Source of the DNA: Candidatus Binatus soli
GTDB taxonomy: Bacteria > Desulfobacterota > Binatia > Binatales > Binataceae
Length of the DNA: 64,000 nt
Reading direction: 5' to 3'
NCBI GenBank assembly: GCA_002479255.1
Contig: DLMJ01000046.1
Coordinates: forward strand, 1-64,000
Part shown: piece after piece, positions 15,431 through 23,807 of the stretch
Position numbering within the stretch: the first letter of the stretch is position 1
How the letters are laid out: every line of letters begins with the position of its first letter
Program-made: the position numbers and the translations under genes
The notes under the pieces: model-generated
The model's input: only the letters and a program-made list of their open reading frames with translations
Database searches by the model: none
What the model was told of the DNA's origin: nothing

Positions 15431-16192
15431 ATTCGAAGGCAGTTCACCCGTATCTGCATTCTCTTTCTCCGGCGGCTGTCGCTACCGCTCGCGCTGCTTG
15501 CGATCTTTGCCGCGTTGTGCGTCTTGGTTTATGGGGAACTCGAGGGGCTGGCTTGGCAGGATGCGCTTTTCTGGATCATCCACCCTTACTCAATAGATTA
15601 CCGCACGGTACAAAACGCGACCAAGTTTTTCTCCTTGTTCGTGTACATCGGCGTGTTTGCTTTTCAGATCTGGATTGCCGAGCGGGTTCTTGTGACGATT
15701 TTTAGCCAACAAGGAAGGGAGGGCTGGAAATTAATGATCAACGAAGCCAGCATCGCAGGACTCCGAGATCACTTCATCGTATGTGGATATGGCCAGGTCG
15801 GCCGGACCGTCGTCGATCAGCTCACTCGACTTAACATTCCCTTCGTAATTATTGAGACAAACGAAGGAATCTGTCGAGAGCTCCTAAAGGAAGGACTGTT
15901 TGTCTTGCTAGGCGATGCCAAGCGGCACGATGTCTTGAAAATGGCGGGCATCGCCCGCGCTCGCGGTATCTGCATCGTCATAGATAACGACGCTGACAAC
16001 CTGTACATTACTGTCACGGCTAGGTCGCTCAATCCGAACGTAAAGATCATCACCCGGGCCGGCCAGCAGCGTTACGCAGAGGCGATACGGACCTCCGGCG
16101 CTGATGAGGTGATCATACCGGAATACGAGGGCGGCCTGATGGCAGGGAGAATGATCGAAAAGTTCTATCCCATCCACAGAAAGCTCGACTAA
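15431..16192 (+). CDS. Ion-channel-like membrane protein with TrkA-N (RCK) domain and aberrant filter
   Basis: About 253 residues. A first membrane helix (LSLPLALLAIFAALCVLVYG), a pore-like segment (AWQDALFWIIHPYSIDYRTV) and a second helix (FFSLFVYIGVFAFQIWIAE) are followed by a complete TrkA-N Rossmann domain beginning DHFIVCGYGQVGRTVVDQL and containing VIIETNE, LLGDAKR and ITRAGQQ. The layout is that of a two-helix potassium channel with an RCK domain, but the selectivity signature TVGYG is replaced by HPYSIDYRT. The reading frame opens with no ATG; ATT at 15431 has a perfect AGGAGG four bases upstream, whereas TTG at 15515 would cut the first helix in half. Ion selectivity is doubtful. Confidence 0.7.
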   Translation: MRRQFTRICILFLRRLSLPLALLAIFAALCVLVYGELEGLAWQDALFWIIHPYSIDYRTVQNATKFFSLFVYIGVFAFQIWIAERVLVTIFSQQGREGWKLMINEASIAGLRDHFIVCGYGQVGRTVVDQLTRLNIPFVIIETNEGICRELLKEGLFVLLGDAKRHDVLKMAGIARARGICIVIDNDADNLYITVTARSLNPNVKIITRAGQQRYAEAIRTSGADEVIIPEYEGGLMAGRMIEKFYPIHRKLD

Positions 16193-16262
16193 GAGTTTCA
16201 ATTCCCAAACCGCACTTGAAGCTGCCATGCGTCAACCTAGCCTCCATCTGGCGCCTTGTTGT

Positions 16263-16303
16263 GCCTGCCGAAAGCGTCATCCTGAATGAGATTTTCGGCA
16301 GGC
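16263..16303. repeat. Long inverted repeat (11-bp stem)
   Basis: GCCTGCCGAAA (16263-16273) is mirrored by TTTCGGCAGGC (16293-16303) around a 19-base loop. It lies 13 bases before the oxidoreductase start codon and 71 bases after the preceding stop. It could be a terminator without U-tract, a 5' leader hairpin or an operator. Confidence 0.5.
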
Positions 16304-16316
16304 TGTAAGCGTATCA

Positions 16317-17456
16317 ATGCCAAACACCAGCGAATTTGACGTGGTCATCATCGGAGGGGGCATCGCTGGCGCCTCGCTCGCCTACTTTCTGACCGAGCGC
16401 GGAGTGACCAACCTTGCGCTCCTGGAGCGAGAGAGCCAGCACGGCTATCACTCCACCGGCCGCAGCGCCGCAAGCCTCGTCGAGTTTGATCCGATCCCCG
16501 CGGTGCAGCGCCTCAAAGCAATGGGCGGCGAATTCCTGCGAAATCCTCCGGCCGGCTTCGCCGACAATCCCCTGCTGATTCCGACCCCGGTGATGATCCT
16601 GTTTCGAGGCCCCTACTTGCGCGAGTTCGACCGCGCAGTGGTCGGACTGGCGCAGCGCGACCGCGTGGCGTTCGAGTCGCTAAGTTGCGCGGAAGCGAAG
16701 GCTCGTGTGCCCGCCCTCCTCCTCGACGAACCGGAGCGCGCGCTGATGCTTACCGCCTGCGGCCGCATCGACGTACACGAACTTCTGACCAGCTATCTCC
16801 GTCACGCGCGCCGCCGCGGCGCAATCGTTCGCACCGGGAGCGAAGCGCGCGCGATAGTGGTTGAAAACGGTCGCTGCTGCGCGGTCGTGACCGACGCGGA
16901 AACACTTCGCGCGCGATGCGTTGTCAACGCAGCCGGCGCGTGGGCCGGCCCGGTCGCGAGCCTCGCGGGTGCGATGCCGATACGGCTCGAACCCCGGCGC
17001 CGCACCATCGTCACCTTTGCTGCTGCGCCCGGCCTCGACGTGAGCGGATGGCCGTTCGTCATCAGCGAAAGCGATCAGCTCTACTTCGCGCCCGAGTCGG
17101 GCGGGTTGATGCTGAGCCCGATGGATCAGGAACCTGTCCCTCCCTGCGACGCTCAGCCTGACGACGAGGTTATTGCCTCCGCGCTTGAGCGTCTGCGCGC
17201 GCTCGCGCCCGCGATTGTGCCGCGTACTTTGAAGCGCAAATGGGCTGGGCTTCGCACCTTTTCACCCGACTCGGTACCCGTAGTTGGTGCGGATCCTCGC
17301 GTGTCGGGATTTTTCTGGCTTGCGGGTCAGGCTGGCTTCGGAATCGAGAGCAGTCCCGCCATTGGCCAAATCGCCGCCGACCTGATCGTTCGCGGCGCGA
17401 CCGACAGATTCGACGCGTCCGTTCTGGCGCCCGCGCGTTTCAGCGCCGGCGGATGA
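16317..17456 (+). CDS. FAD-dependent oxidoreductase of the DAO/DadA type
   Basis: A 379-residue flavoprotein. The N-terminal dinucleotide motif is VVIIGGGIAGASLAY (9-23), followed by the ribose-binding acid in LALLERE and the HSTGRSAA motif that contacts FAD. The C-terminus has the second FAD motif (GFFWLAGQAGFGIESSPAIG). Family members oxidise amino acids, N-methyl amino acids or glycerol phosphate and pass electrons to O2 or the quinone pool. Substrate is not readable. It is followed, on the same strand, by the men operon regulator but separated by a promoter. Confidence 0.85.
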   Translation: MPNTSEFDVVIIGGGIAGASLAYFLTERGVTNLALLERESQHGYHSTGRSAASLVEFDPIPAVQRLKAMGGEFLRNPPAGFADNPLLIPTPVMILFRGPYLREFDRAVVGLAQRDRVAFESLSCAEAKARVPALLLDEPERALMLTACGRIDVHELLTSYLRHARRRGAIVRTGSEARAIVVENGRCCAVVTDAETLRARCVVNAAGAWAGPVASLAGAMPIRLEPRRRTIVTFAAAPGLDVSGWPFVISESDQLYFAPESGGLMLSPMDQEPVPPCDAQPDDEVIASALERLRALAPAIVPRTLKRKWAGLRTFSPDSVPVVGADPRVSGFFWLAGQAGFGIESSPAIGQIAADLIVRGATDRFDASVLAPARFSAGG

Positions 17457-17485
17457 CCAAAACTGTCTCTTGACTCCGTGAGCAA

Positions 17486-17500
17486 TTACTCTAAGAGTAA
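17486..17500. promoter_or_regulatory. Operator palindrome for the MerR regulator of the men operon
   Basis: TTACTCT-A-AGAGTAA is a perfect 7-1-7 dyad that ends at the ATG of the MerR gene. A -35-like TTGACT lies at 17470-17475. MerR proteins bind such short dyads between -35 and -10, so autoregulation and control of the downstream men genes are likely. Confidence 0.6.
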
Positions 17501-18262
17501 ATGCTCATGAAGTCATACAGCCTGCCGGAACTGGTAAGCGCTTCCGCCTTGCCGGTGGATACCATCCGCTACTATCAGAGCCTCGGCCTGCTCGACGGTC
17601 CACTGCATCGCGGCCGCACCGCGGTCTATAACGATTCACACCTCAAGCGGCTGCGGCTGATCCGCTCGATGTCCGCCCGCGGACTTCCGCTCAAGGTGGT
17701 CAAGACCCTCATCAGCAGCCCGAAAAAGGATGTCGTCGATCGAGCGCTGGTCGCCGCAGTCAAGGAGAAGGCCGGCGAGGCGCGTTACACCAGCGCCCAA
17801 TTCGCGGATCGGCTCGGGATTCCAAAGGGACTGCTCGATCTGGTGGACAGCTCCGAACTGCGCGAGGCAGTCGCCGGCGAAACCGGGGACAACCTTTATT
17901 CCGACGTTGACCTCGAGGCCGCGCGCGGTGTCATGCGTTTGCTCGAATACGGCCTGCCCATCACGCGCCTGCTGGAGGTCGCCGTCAAGCACCATCGTGC
18001 GACCGGCCAGACGGTGGACGAGGCAATCGATCTTTTCAACGCGTATGTCCGTGGCCGGCGAAGGGACGGTGACGGCGTCGAGGCGGTCGCCGACGCGTTT
18101 CGCGAGATGCTGCCGATCGTAGTCTCTCTCGTCGCGCAACACTTCCATCGCTTGTTGGTTGGACGCGCGCTGGCGCGGATCGAGCAAAGCGGCGACAAGA
18201 AGGCTTTTCGGGTCGCGCAGCGCACGGCTGGAGAAGTCAGGCTTCGGCTCGCGCAGCGATGA
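17501..18262 (+). CDS. MerR-family regulator with two MerR-like domains
   Basis: A 253-residue regulator. Residues 4-75 are a standard MerR winged HTH (SYSLPELVSASALPVDTIRY, YNDSHLKRLRLI). A second, diverged copy follows at 96-165: YTSAQFADRLGIPKGLLDLV and NLYSDVDLEAARGVMRLLEY. The segments YNDSHLKR and YSDVDLEA, each followed by a GLP motif, align well. The remaining helices may bind a ligand or oligomerise. ATG at 17501 abuts a perfect palindrome; a second ATG is at codon 3. The stop overlaps the menG start (ATGA), so regulator and menaquinone genes are almost certainly one transcript. The signal is unknown. Confidence 0.85.
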   Translation: MLMKSYSLPELVSASALPVDTIRYYQSLGLLDGPLHRGRTAVYNDSHLKRLRLIRSMSARGLPLKVVKTLISSPKKDVVDRALVAAVKEKAGEARYTSAQFADRLGIPKGLLDLVDSSELREAVAGETGDNLYSDVDLEAARGVMRLLEYGLPITRLLEVAVKHHRATGQTVDEAIDLFNAYVRGRRRDGDGVEAVADAFREMLPIVVSLVAQHFHRLLVGRALARIEQSGDKKAFRVAQRTAGEVRLRLAQR

Positions 18263-18948
18263 ATACACCCGAAGCGAGCGCCAAGGCGGCTGTTGTCAAG
18301 GCGATGTTCGACCGGATTGCGCCGCGCTACGACTTGATGAATCGCCTCATGACGCTGGGCATGGACCGGCGCTGGCGAAGGGACGCGGTCGAGGCGCTGG
18401 CGCTGGCGCGGGGTTCTCGCGCGCTCGATTTGGCCTGTGGCAGCGGGGATTTCTGTGCCGATCTCGCACGGATTGGCGTCCGCGTCGTGGGCCTGGATTT
18501 CTCGGGCGAGATGCTGCGCGTGGCGCGAGTGAAACGCCGATCCGCGTGTTCCACCTTGATCCGCGCCGACGCACTCCGCCTCCCGCTGCGCGCCGGATCT
18601 TTCGACGCGGTCGTGTCGGGCTTTTCGCTGCGAAATTTCGCGAATTTGGAAGACCCGTTTCGCGAATGTTTCCGCATCCTGAAGACCGGCGGAAAGATCG
18701 CGCTGCTCGAAGTGGACACGCCCGCCTCGCCCATCCTCCGCACCGGGCATCGCATCTACTTTCACAAGCTCGTGCCGCTGGTGGGCCGGCTCGTCGATCG
18801 CGACGCATACGCCTGGCTGCCGTCGTCTGTGAGTTACCTGCCCGACGAGGCGCGCCTGATGGCGATGCTGACCGATGCGGGGTTTCGCGATCTCAAAAAG
18901 CGCCGCCTCCTCGGCGGCGCCGTGCAGCTCATCACCGGACACCGCTAA
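18259..18948 (+). CDS. menG: Demethylmenaquinone methyltransferase (UbiE/MenG family)
   Basis: A 229-residue SAM-dependent C-methyltransferase. Features: the N-terminal VKAMFDRIAPRYDLMNRLM typical of UbiE/MenG, the SAM motif ALDLACGSGDF, GLDFSGEML, and GFSLRNFANLEDPFRECFR with the family NxxD-like region, ending in LITGHR. It carries out the last step, methylation of demethylmenaquinone. Start overlaps the MerR stop by four bases. Confidence 0.92.
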   Translation: MNTPEASAKAAVVKAMFDRIAPRYDLMNRLMTLGMDRRWRRDAVEALALARGSRALDLACGSGDFCADLARIGVRVVGLDFSGEMLRVARVKRRSACSTLIRADALRLPLRAGSFDAVVSGFSLRNFANLEDPFRECFRILKTGGKIALLEVDTPASPILRTGHRIYFHKLVPLVGRLVDRDAYAWLPSSVSYLPDEARLMAMLTDAGFRDLKKRRLLGGAVQLITGHR

Positions 18949-18963
18949 TCGCCGGGAAATTGT

Positions 18964-20301
18964 GTGGTGATGTATCATCCGGGCGAGATTTTTTCCGAGA
19001 CAGTTGCGGTCGATGAACCTGTCGATTTGCTCCGCGCGATCCGGCGCTCCGGCGCGGCCCCGCTCTTCTATTGGGAACGGCCCGACCGCGGACTGACGAT
19101 AGCCGCAGCAGGTGCGGTTGCGGAGTTTCGCGCATCGGGCGCAGGCAGATTCCGGGATGTGTCGGAGCGCGCCCGCGAGCTTCTCGGCTCGTTAAATCCA
19201 GGTCGTAACGGTGATCCGGGCGGCGGTCCCTTGATGGTCGGAGGTTTTGGTTTTTCCGATCGCGCCTGCGAGGCGCACGAATGGCGCGAATTTCCACCCG
19301 CATGGATCTTCCTGCCCAAGCTTTTGTGGGTCCGCCGTGGCGCGCGATGCACGCTGACTGTGGCCTGGGCCAAGGACGAGAGGGATTCGGTCGATCGTAT
19401 GCTGGCGCGGGCGCTCGCGGCCCCGCACTGTTGCCATCGGTCCGCAAATCCGCCGCCACTTTTGGAACTCCGGCCATCAACAACAACACCGCTGGAGCGG
19501 ATTGATTGGCGCGAGCGCGTCGAACGCGTCCGCTCACAAATCCATTGCGGCGCGCTGAAAAAGGTCGTGCTGTCCCGGCGTCTGGCGATCGAAAGCACTA
19601 CGCCGATCGATCCTGCGCGTTTCATGGATTCAGCGCGGATCACGCGCCCCTCATGCGTCAACTTCTTCGTCAGCCCCGGCGCTACCTCGTTCGTCGGTTC
19701 CACGCCTGAACAGTTGGTCAAGCTCGACGGAGAAACGGTTACATCGGGTGCGCTGGCGGGTTCCGTGCCGCGCGGCGACAACGCTGAAGAAGATCGCGCG
19801 CTGGGCGATTCGCTGCTCAGTTCGGCGAAAAATCTCGAAGAGCACCAATATGTCGTCAATGCGCTCGCGTCGGCGCTGGAACCCGTGGCTTCACCGTTAA
19901 ACGTTCCTGCGCGGCCGCATCTGATGCTCTTGCCCGAGGCGCACCATCTGTTCACGCGGGTCGAGGGCCGCTTGCGTGAGCATCGCAGCGTCATCGAACT
20001 GGCCGGACTGCTTCACCCGACCCCGGCAGTATGCGGTGTGCCGCGCGAAGCGGCCCGCGCAATCATCGAGCGCGAAGAACCGGAGCGCGGATGGTACACA
20101 GGCGCCATCGGTTGGATCGACTCAAGGGGCCAGGGCGAGTTCGCGGTCGCGCTGCGCGCAGGCGTTATCGACGGCAACAGGATGTACCTGTTCGGGGGCG
20201 CGGGGATCGTCGCGGGTTCCGACTCCGAAGCGGAATTTGCGGAAACCGAAAACAAGCTGACTGCGCTGCTTGGGAGCACCACCCTTGGAAACATCGCGTA
20301 A
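18964..20301 (+). CDS. menF: Isochorismate synthase
   Basis: A 445-residue chorismate-utilising enzyme converting chorismate to isochorismate, the first committed menaquinone step. The catalytic C-terminal domain has KKVVLSRRLAIES, STPEQLVKL, VTSGALAGSVPRG, EEHQYVVNAL, LHPTPAVCGVPREAA and ERGWYTGAIGW, with the Mg-binding EFAETENKL at the end. GTG at 18964 and ATG at 18970 are both possible starts. It overlaps menD by 17 bases. Confidence 0.93.
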   Translation: MVMYHPGEIFSETVAVDEPVDLLRAIRRSGAAPLFYWERPDRGLTIAAAGAVAEFRASGAGRFRDVSERARELLGSLNPGRNGDPGGGPLMVGGFGFSDRACEAHEWREFPPAWIFLPKLLWVRRGARCTLTVAWAKDERDSVDRMLARALAAPHCCHRSANPPPLLELRPSTTTPLERIDWRERVERVRSQIHCGALKKVVLSRRLAIESTTPIDPARFMDSARITRPSCVNFFVSPGATSFVGSTPEQLVKLDGETVTSGALAGSVPRGDNAEEDRALGDSLLSSAKNLEEHQYVVNALASALEPVASPLNVPARPHLMLLPEAHHLFTRVEGRLREHRSVIELAGLLHPTPAVCGVPREAARAIIEREEPERGWYTGAIGWIDSRGQGEFAVALRAGVIDGNRMYLFGGAGIVAGSDSEAEFAETENKLTALLGSTTLGNIA

Positions 20302-22105
20302 TTCCAATAGCCGCGCAGCCGCCGTCATGATGGATGAGTTCGCGCGATCCGGCGTCGCGCACGCCTGTATTTCACCGGGCTCCCGTTCGTCCGCGCTAGT
20401 CACCGGCATCCTCCGTGCGCCCGCAATTCGCCCATGGGTGATCCTCGACGAACGCAGCGCCGGATTTTTTGCGCTCGGGATGGCGCGTGAGACCCGCTGC
20501 CCCGTCATCCTTGTATGCACTTCGGGAACAGCCGCGGCCAATTACATGCCCGCGGTCGTCGAGGCTTCCCTGTCCAAGATTCCGCTGATCGTCATCACGG
20601 CAGACCGTCCGCCCGAGGCGCGCGATTGCCGCTCCCCGCAGACTATCGACCAGGTCGGGATGTTCGGGAGTCACGCGCGATGGAGCGTCGAACTCGCCAC
20701 TCCCGTCGCGGGCCTCGATCTCGACAGCTACTACCGGACTATCGCTTGCCGCGCGTTCTCCACCGCGACGGAAATGCCGGCCGGACCGGTGCATCTGAAC
20801 ATCCCGATGCGGGAACCGCTTATCGACGTGAGCGAGGAACGCGAGGCGCTTGCGCGCATCGGTGAAAGCGAAAGTGAAAGCGAAAGTGAAAGCGAATTCG
20901 CGGCGGATGAATCGCGCCCGCCGTACACGCGAGTTTATCCCGCGCGCCATTCCATCCCGCCCGAATCGATTGGCGCGCTCGCGGACAAGCTGCGCGGCTG
21001 CGATCGAGGTCTGATAGTCTGCGGTCCTGCCGCGCCGTCGCCGGAGGCGGCCGGCTCGATTGCGCGCCTGGCCGAGCGGCTCAACTGGCCGGTCCTCGCC
21101 GATCCGTTGTCGGGTCTTCGTGCCGGTCATCACGACCGCTCGCGGATAGTCGATGCCTACGACATCGTGCTCCGCGATCCGGCGTTTTGTGAGGCTAATC
21201 AGCCCGACGCCGTGATCCAGTTCGGCGATCCTCCGGTCTCGAAGAGCCTCGGACAATTTCTCGCCGCGGGATCGCGCCGATGCCATTTGATGGTCGCCGA
21301 GCCGGGAACCTGGCCCGATCCGCTTCAAAAGGCCTCCGACGTAGCGCGGGCCGGGACAGTTGAATTCTGCGACTCGATTTTCGAGTCGCTTGACGAGTCG
21401 CGCAAGCCGTCGCCGTGGCTCGATTCGTGGCTTGGCGCATCGGCGCGAGCGCGCGCGGCGCTCGACGAGATGCTGGCCGATGAGCCTGCGATGTTCGAGG
21501 GCAAGGTCGTTGCCGAGCTGATGCGGCTCACGCCGGGGGGTTGCGCCGTGCATACCGGCAACAGCATGCCGATCCGCGACTTCGATACTTTCGTCGGACA
21601 GTCGGACCGCGACACTGCACTATTTTGCAATCGCGGCGCCAATGGCATCGACGGAGTGCTCGCAACGGCGCTGGGTGCGGCTGCCGCGAGAAAAGCTGCG
21701 ACCATTCTCGTGCTGGGGGACTTGAGCCTTCTCCACGATATCGGCGCCATCCAAATCGCGGCGCGCTACCCCGTGCATCTGCTCGCGATCGTGATTAACA
21801 ATGACGGCGGCGGAATTTTCTCATTTCTGCCCCAGGCCTCGCTCGGCGACAGCTTCGAGCGCTTCTTCGCTACGCCGCACGGACTTGATTTCGAGCGGGC
21901 TTCGGCGCTGGGCCGGGCACGATACGCGCGCGCCGGCTCTTGGAGCGAATTCAACGCGGCGGTCGGATACGCTCTCGATCATCCCGGCTTGCACTTGCTC
22001 GAGATTCGAGGCGATCGCGCCCGCAACTTGGCGATGCATCGCCGGCTGATCGAGACGGCGCTCAGCCGGGTCCGCGCCGGATCCGATGCGGGAACCATCC
22101 GATGA
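20285..22105 (+). CDS. menD: SEPHCHC synthase (2-succinyl-5-enolpyruvyl-6-hydroxy-3-cyclohexene-1-carboxylate synthase)
   Basis: A 606-residue thiamine-diphosphate enzyme. The N-terminal domain has HACISPGSRSSALV and the TSGTAAANYMPAVVEAS segment; the C-terminal domain has NRGANGIDGVLATALGAA and the TPP-binding VLGDLSLLHDIGA with VINNDGGGIFSFLPQ. It joins isochorismate and 2-oxoglutarate. TTG at 20285 is preferred (GGGAG upstream, overlap with menF); an ATG exists only at codon 16. Residues about 194-204 are an SE repeat encoded by a DNA microsatellite in an interdomain loop. Confidence 0.92.
   Translation: METSRNSNSRAAAVMMDEFARSGVAHACISPGSRSSALVTGILRAPAIRPWVILDERSAGFFALGMARETRCPVILVCTSGTAAANYMPAVVEASLSKIPLIVITADRPPEARDCRSPQTIDQVGMFGSHARWSVELATPVAGLDLDSYYRTIACRAFSTATEMPAGPVHLNIPMREPLIDVSEEREALARIGESESESESESEFAADESRPPYTRVYPARHSIPPESIGALADKLRGCDRGLIVCGPAAPSPEAAGSIARLAERLNWPVLADPLSGLRAGHHDRSRIVDAYDIVLRDPAFCEANQPDAVIQFGDPPVSKSLGQFLAAGSRRCHLMVAEPGTWPDPLQKASDVARAGTVEFCDSIFESLDESRKPSPWLDSWLGASARARAALDEMLADEPAMFEGKVVAELMRLTPGGCAVHTGNSMPIRDFDTFVGQSDRDTALFCNRGANGIDGVLATALGAAAARKAATILVLGDLSLLHDIGAIQIAARYPVHLLAIVINNDGGGIFSFLPQASLGDSFERFFATPHGLDFERASALGRARYARAGSWSEFNAAVGYALDHPGLHLLEIRGDRARNLAMHRRLIETALSRVRAGSDAGTIR
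20864..20896 (+). repeat. In-frame 12-bp microsatellite in menD
   Basis: Alternating GAAAGC and GAAAGT hexamers, five in all plus GAA, encode an alternating Glu-Ser tract. It lies in the linker after the first MenD domain, where length change would be tolerated in multiples of six bases without a frameshift. Confidence 0.8.
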
Positions 22106-22956
22106 ATCGTCGAATTGCGATCGACGCTGCGACCGTCGAATTCAGCGACGAAGGTCCATCCGCATTGCCGTCGGAAACGGCGGCGCGCGATCCCGTCGTC
22201 CTGCTGCACGGTTTCACCGGCAGCAAGGACAGTTGGCGCGATCTGCGCGAGAAACTCCGGCCGGATCGGCGCGTCGTCAGCATCGATTTGCCGGGACACG
22301 GAGGCACCCGAGTCGGAATCGAGGTTGAAAATTATTCGATCGAGCACGCGGCGGCGATGGTGATTCGCTTGCTCACGGAGGTTCTCGCAGTCCCGCGCTT
22401 CTCGATGCTCGGTTACTCGATGGGCGGCAGGCTCGCGCTGTTTATCGCGCTCAATTATGGCGCTCATATCAACCGGCTGGTGCTGGAGAGCGCTTCTCCG
22501 GGCATCGCGGATCCCGGCGAGCGGGCGGCGCGCAGACACGCCGACGCGGAGCTGGCGGCGTTCGCCGAGAGCGCCGGAATCGCAGCGTTCGTCAAACGAT
22601 GGGAGTCGATCCCGCTGTTTGAGTCGATGGCGCGGATGCCGGCCGAAAAGATCGATCGTATCCGGCTCGAGCGGCTTGGCTGCCGCGTCGAGGAGCTTGG
22701 GCGAAGTCTGCGCGGGATGGGAACCGGAGCGCAGCCATGGCTCGGCGACGAATTACCGGCACTGCGCATGCCGATGCTCGCGATCGCGGGCGCGCTGGAC
22801 TTGAAGTTCACCGTTATCGGCGAGCGAATGGCCGCGCTGGTCAGCGATGCGCGCTTTGAAGCGATCGACGGCGCGGGTCACGCACCGCATCTGGAACGTC
22901 CCCGCGAATTCAACCGCGTCGTCGCTGATTTTCTTGGCCGCGAACGGCAAAAGTAA
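22102..22956 (+). CDS. menH: SHCHC synthase-like alpha/beta hydrolase
   Basis: A 284-residue alpha/beta hydrolase. The HGFTGSKDSW oxyanion motif, the nucleophile elbow GYSMGGRLAL, the acid region AGALDLKF and the terminal histidine in DGAGHAPHLERP are all present. MenH eliminates pyruvate from SEPHCHC. The start overlaps the menD stop (ATGA), and the gene lies in the right place in the pathway order. Confidence 0.88.
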   Translation: MNRRIAIDAATVEFSDEGPSALPSETAARDPVVLLHGFTGSKDSWRDLREKLRPDRRVVSIDLPGHGGTRVGIEVENYSIEHAAAMVIRLLTEVLAVPRFSMLGYSMGGRLALFIALNYGAHINRLVLESASPGIADPGERAARRHADAELAAFAESAGIAAFVKRWESIPLFESMARMPAEKIDRIRLERLGCRVEELGRSLRGMGTGAQPWLGDELPALRMPMLAIAGALDLKFTVIGERMAALVSDARFEAIDGAGHAPHLERPREFNRVVADFLGRERQK

Positions 22957-22988
22957 AAACTTAATCCAACACTTTAAGGAGAACCGCA

Positions 22989-23807
22989 GTGCAAATCGAT
23001 TGGCATGACGTGCACGATTATAAAGACATCAAATTTCAGAAGGCCGAAGGAATCGCGCGAATTTCGATCAACCGCCCCGAGGTTCGCAACGCATTTCGTC
23101 CACTGACGGTGACGGAGTTGCTCGATGCCTTCGCGCGCGCGCGCGAAGACGGCGAGATCGGCGTAATCATCCTGACCGGTGAAGGCACCGAGGCTTTTTG
23201 CAGCGGCGGCGATCAGCGCATTCGAGGCGAGCAGGGTTACGTCGGCGCCGACGGCGTCCCGCGCCTCAACGTGCTCGACCTGCAGAAGCTGATTCGCAGC
23301 ATCCCGAAACCTGTTATCGCGATGGTGGCCGGTTTCGCGATCGGCGGCGGTCATGTGCTGCACGTAGTATGCGATCTGACTATTGCAGCCGACAACGCGG
23401 TCTTCGGCCAGACCGGGCCGAGGGTCGGAAGTTTCGACGGCGGTCTGGGCGCGTCGCAACTCGCGCGGCTCGTCGGTCAGAAAAAAGCTCGCGAGATTTG
23501 GTACCTGTGCCGGCGCTATAGCGCGGCCGAAGCGCTCGATATGGGATTGATCAACGTGGTTGTGCCAATTGCAGAATTGGAAGAAACGACCGTCCAGTGG
23601 TGCCGCGAGATTCTCGCGCAAAGCCCGATGGCGCTGCGATGCCTCAAGTCGGCGTTCAATGCCGAGATGGACGGGATGGCGGGAATCCAGGAACTGGCTG
23701 GAAATACCACCTTGCTCTACTACATGACGGAAGAGGCGCAGGAAGGCCGCAACGCCTACAACCAGAAGCGCAAGCCCGACTTCTCGAAGTTCAAGCGCGT
23801 GCCGTGA
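22989..23807 (+). CDS. menB: 1,4-dihydroxy-2-naphthoyl-CoA synthase
   Basis: A 272-residue crotonase-fold enzyme closing the naphthoyl ring. Characteristic are the N-terminal YKDIKFQKAEGIARISINRP, FCSGGDQRIRG, AGFAIGGGHVLHVVCDLTIA, the family-specific FGQTGPRVGSFDGGLG and the C-terminal GRNAYNQKRKPDFSKF. Start is GTG at 22989 with AAGGAG seven bases upstream. It overlaps menA (GTGA). Confidence 0.96.
   Translation: MQIDWHDVHDYKDIKFQKAEGIARISINRPEVRNAFRPLTVTELLDAFARAREDGEIGVIILTGEGTEAFCSGGDQRIRGEQGYVGADGVPRLNVLDLQKLIRSIPKPVIAMVAGFAIGGGHVLHVVCDLTIAADNAVFGQTGPRVGSFDGGLGASQLARLVGQKKAREIWYLCRRYSAAEALDMGLINVVVPIAELEETTVQWCREILAQSPMALRCLKSAFNAEMDGMAGIQELAGNTTLLYYMTEEAQEGRNAYNQKRKPDFSKFKRVP

Noticed and set aside
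23125..23150. Alternating CG run in menB as a possible Z-DNA or recombination site
   Set aside because: It is explained by Ala/Arg codons (FARARED) in a GC-rich gene.
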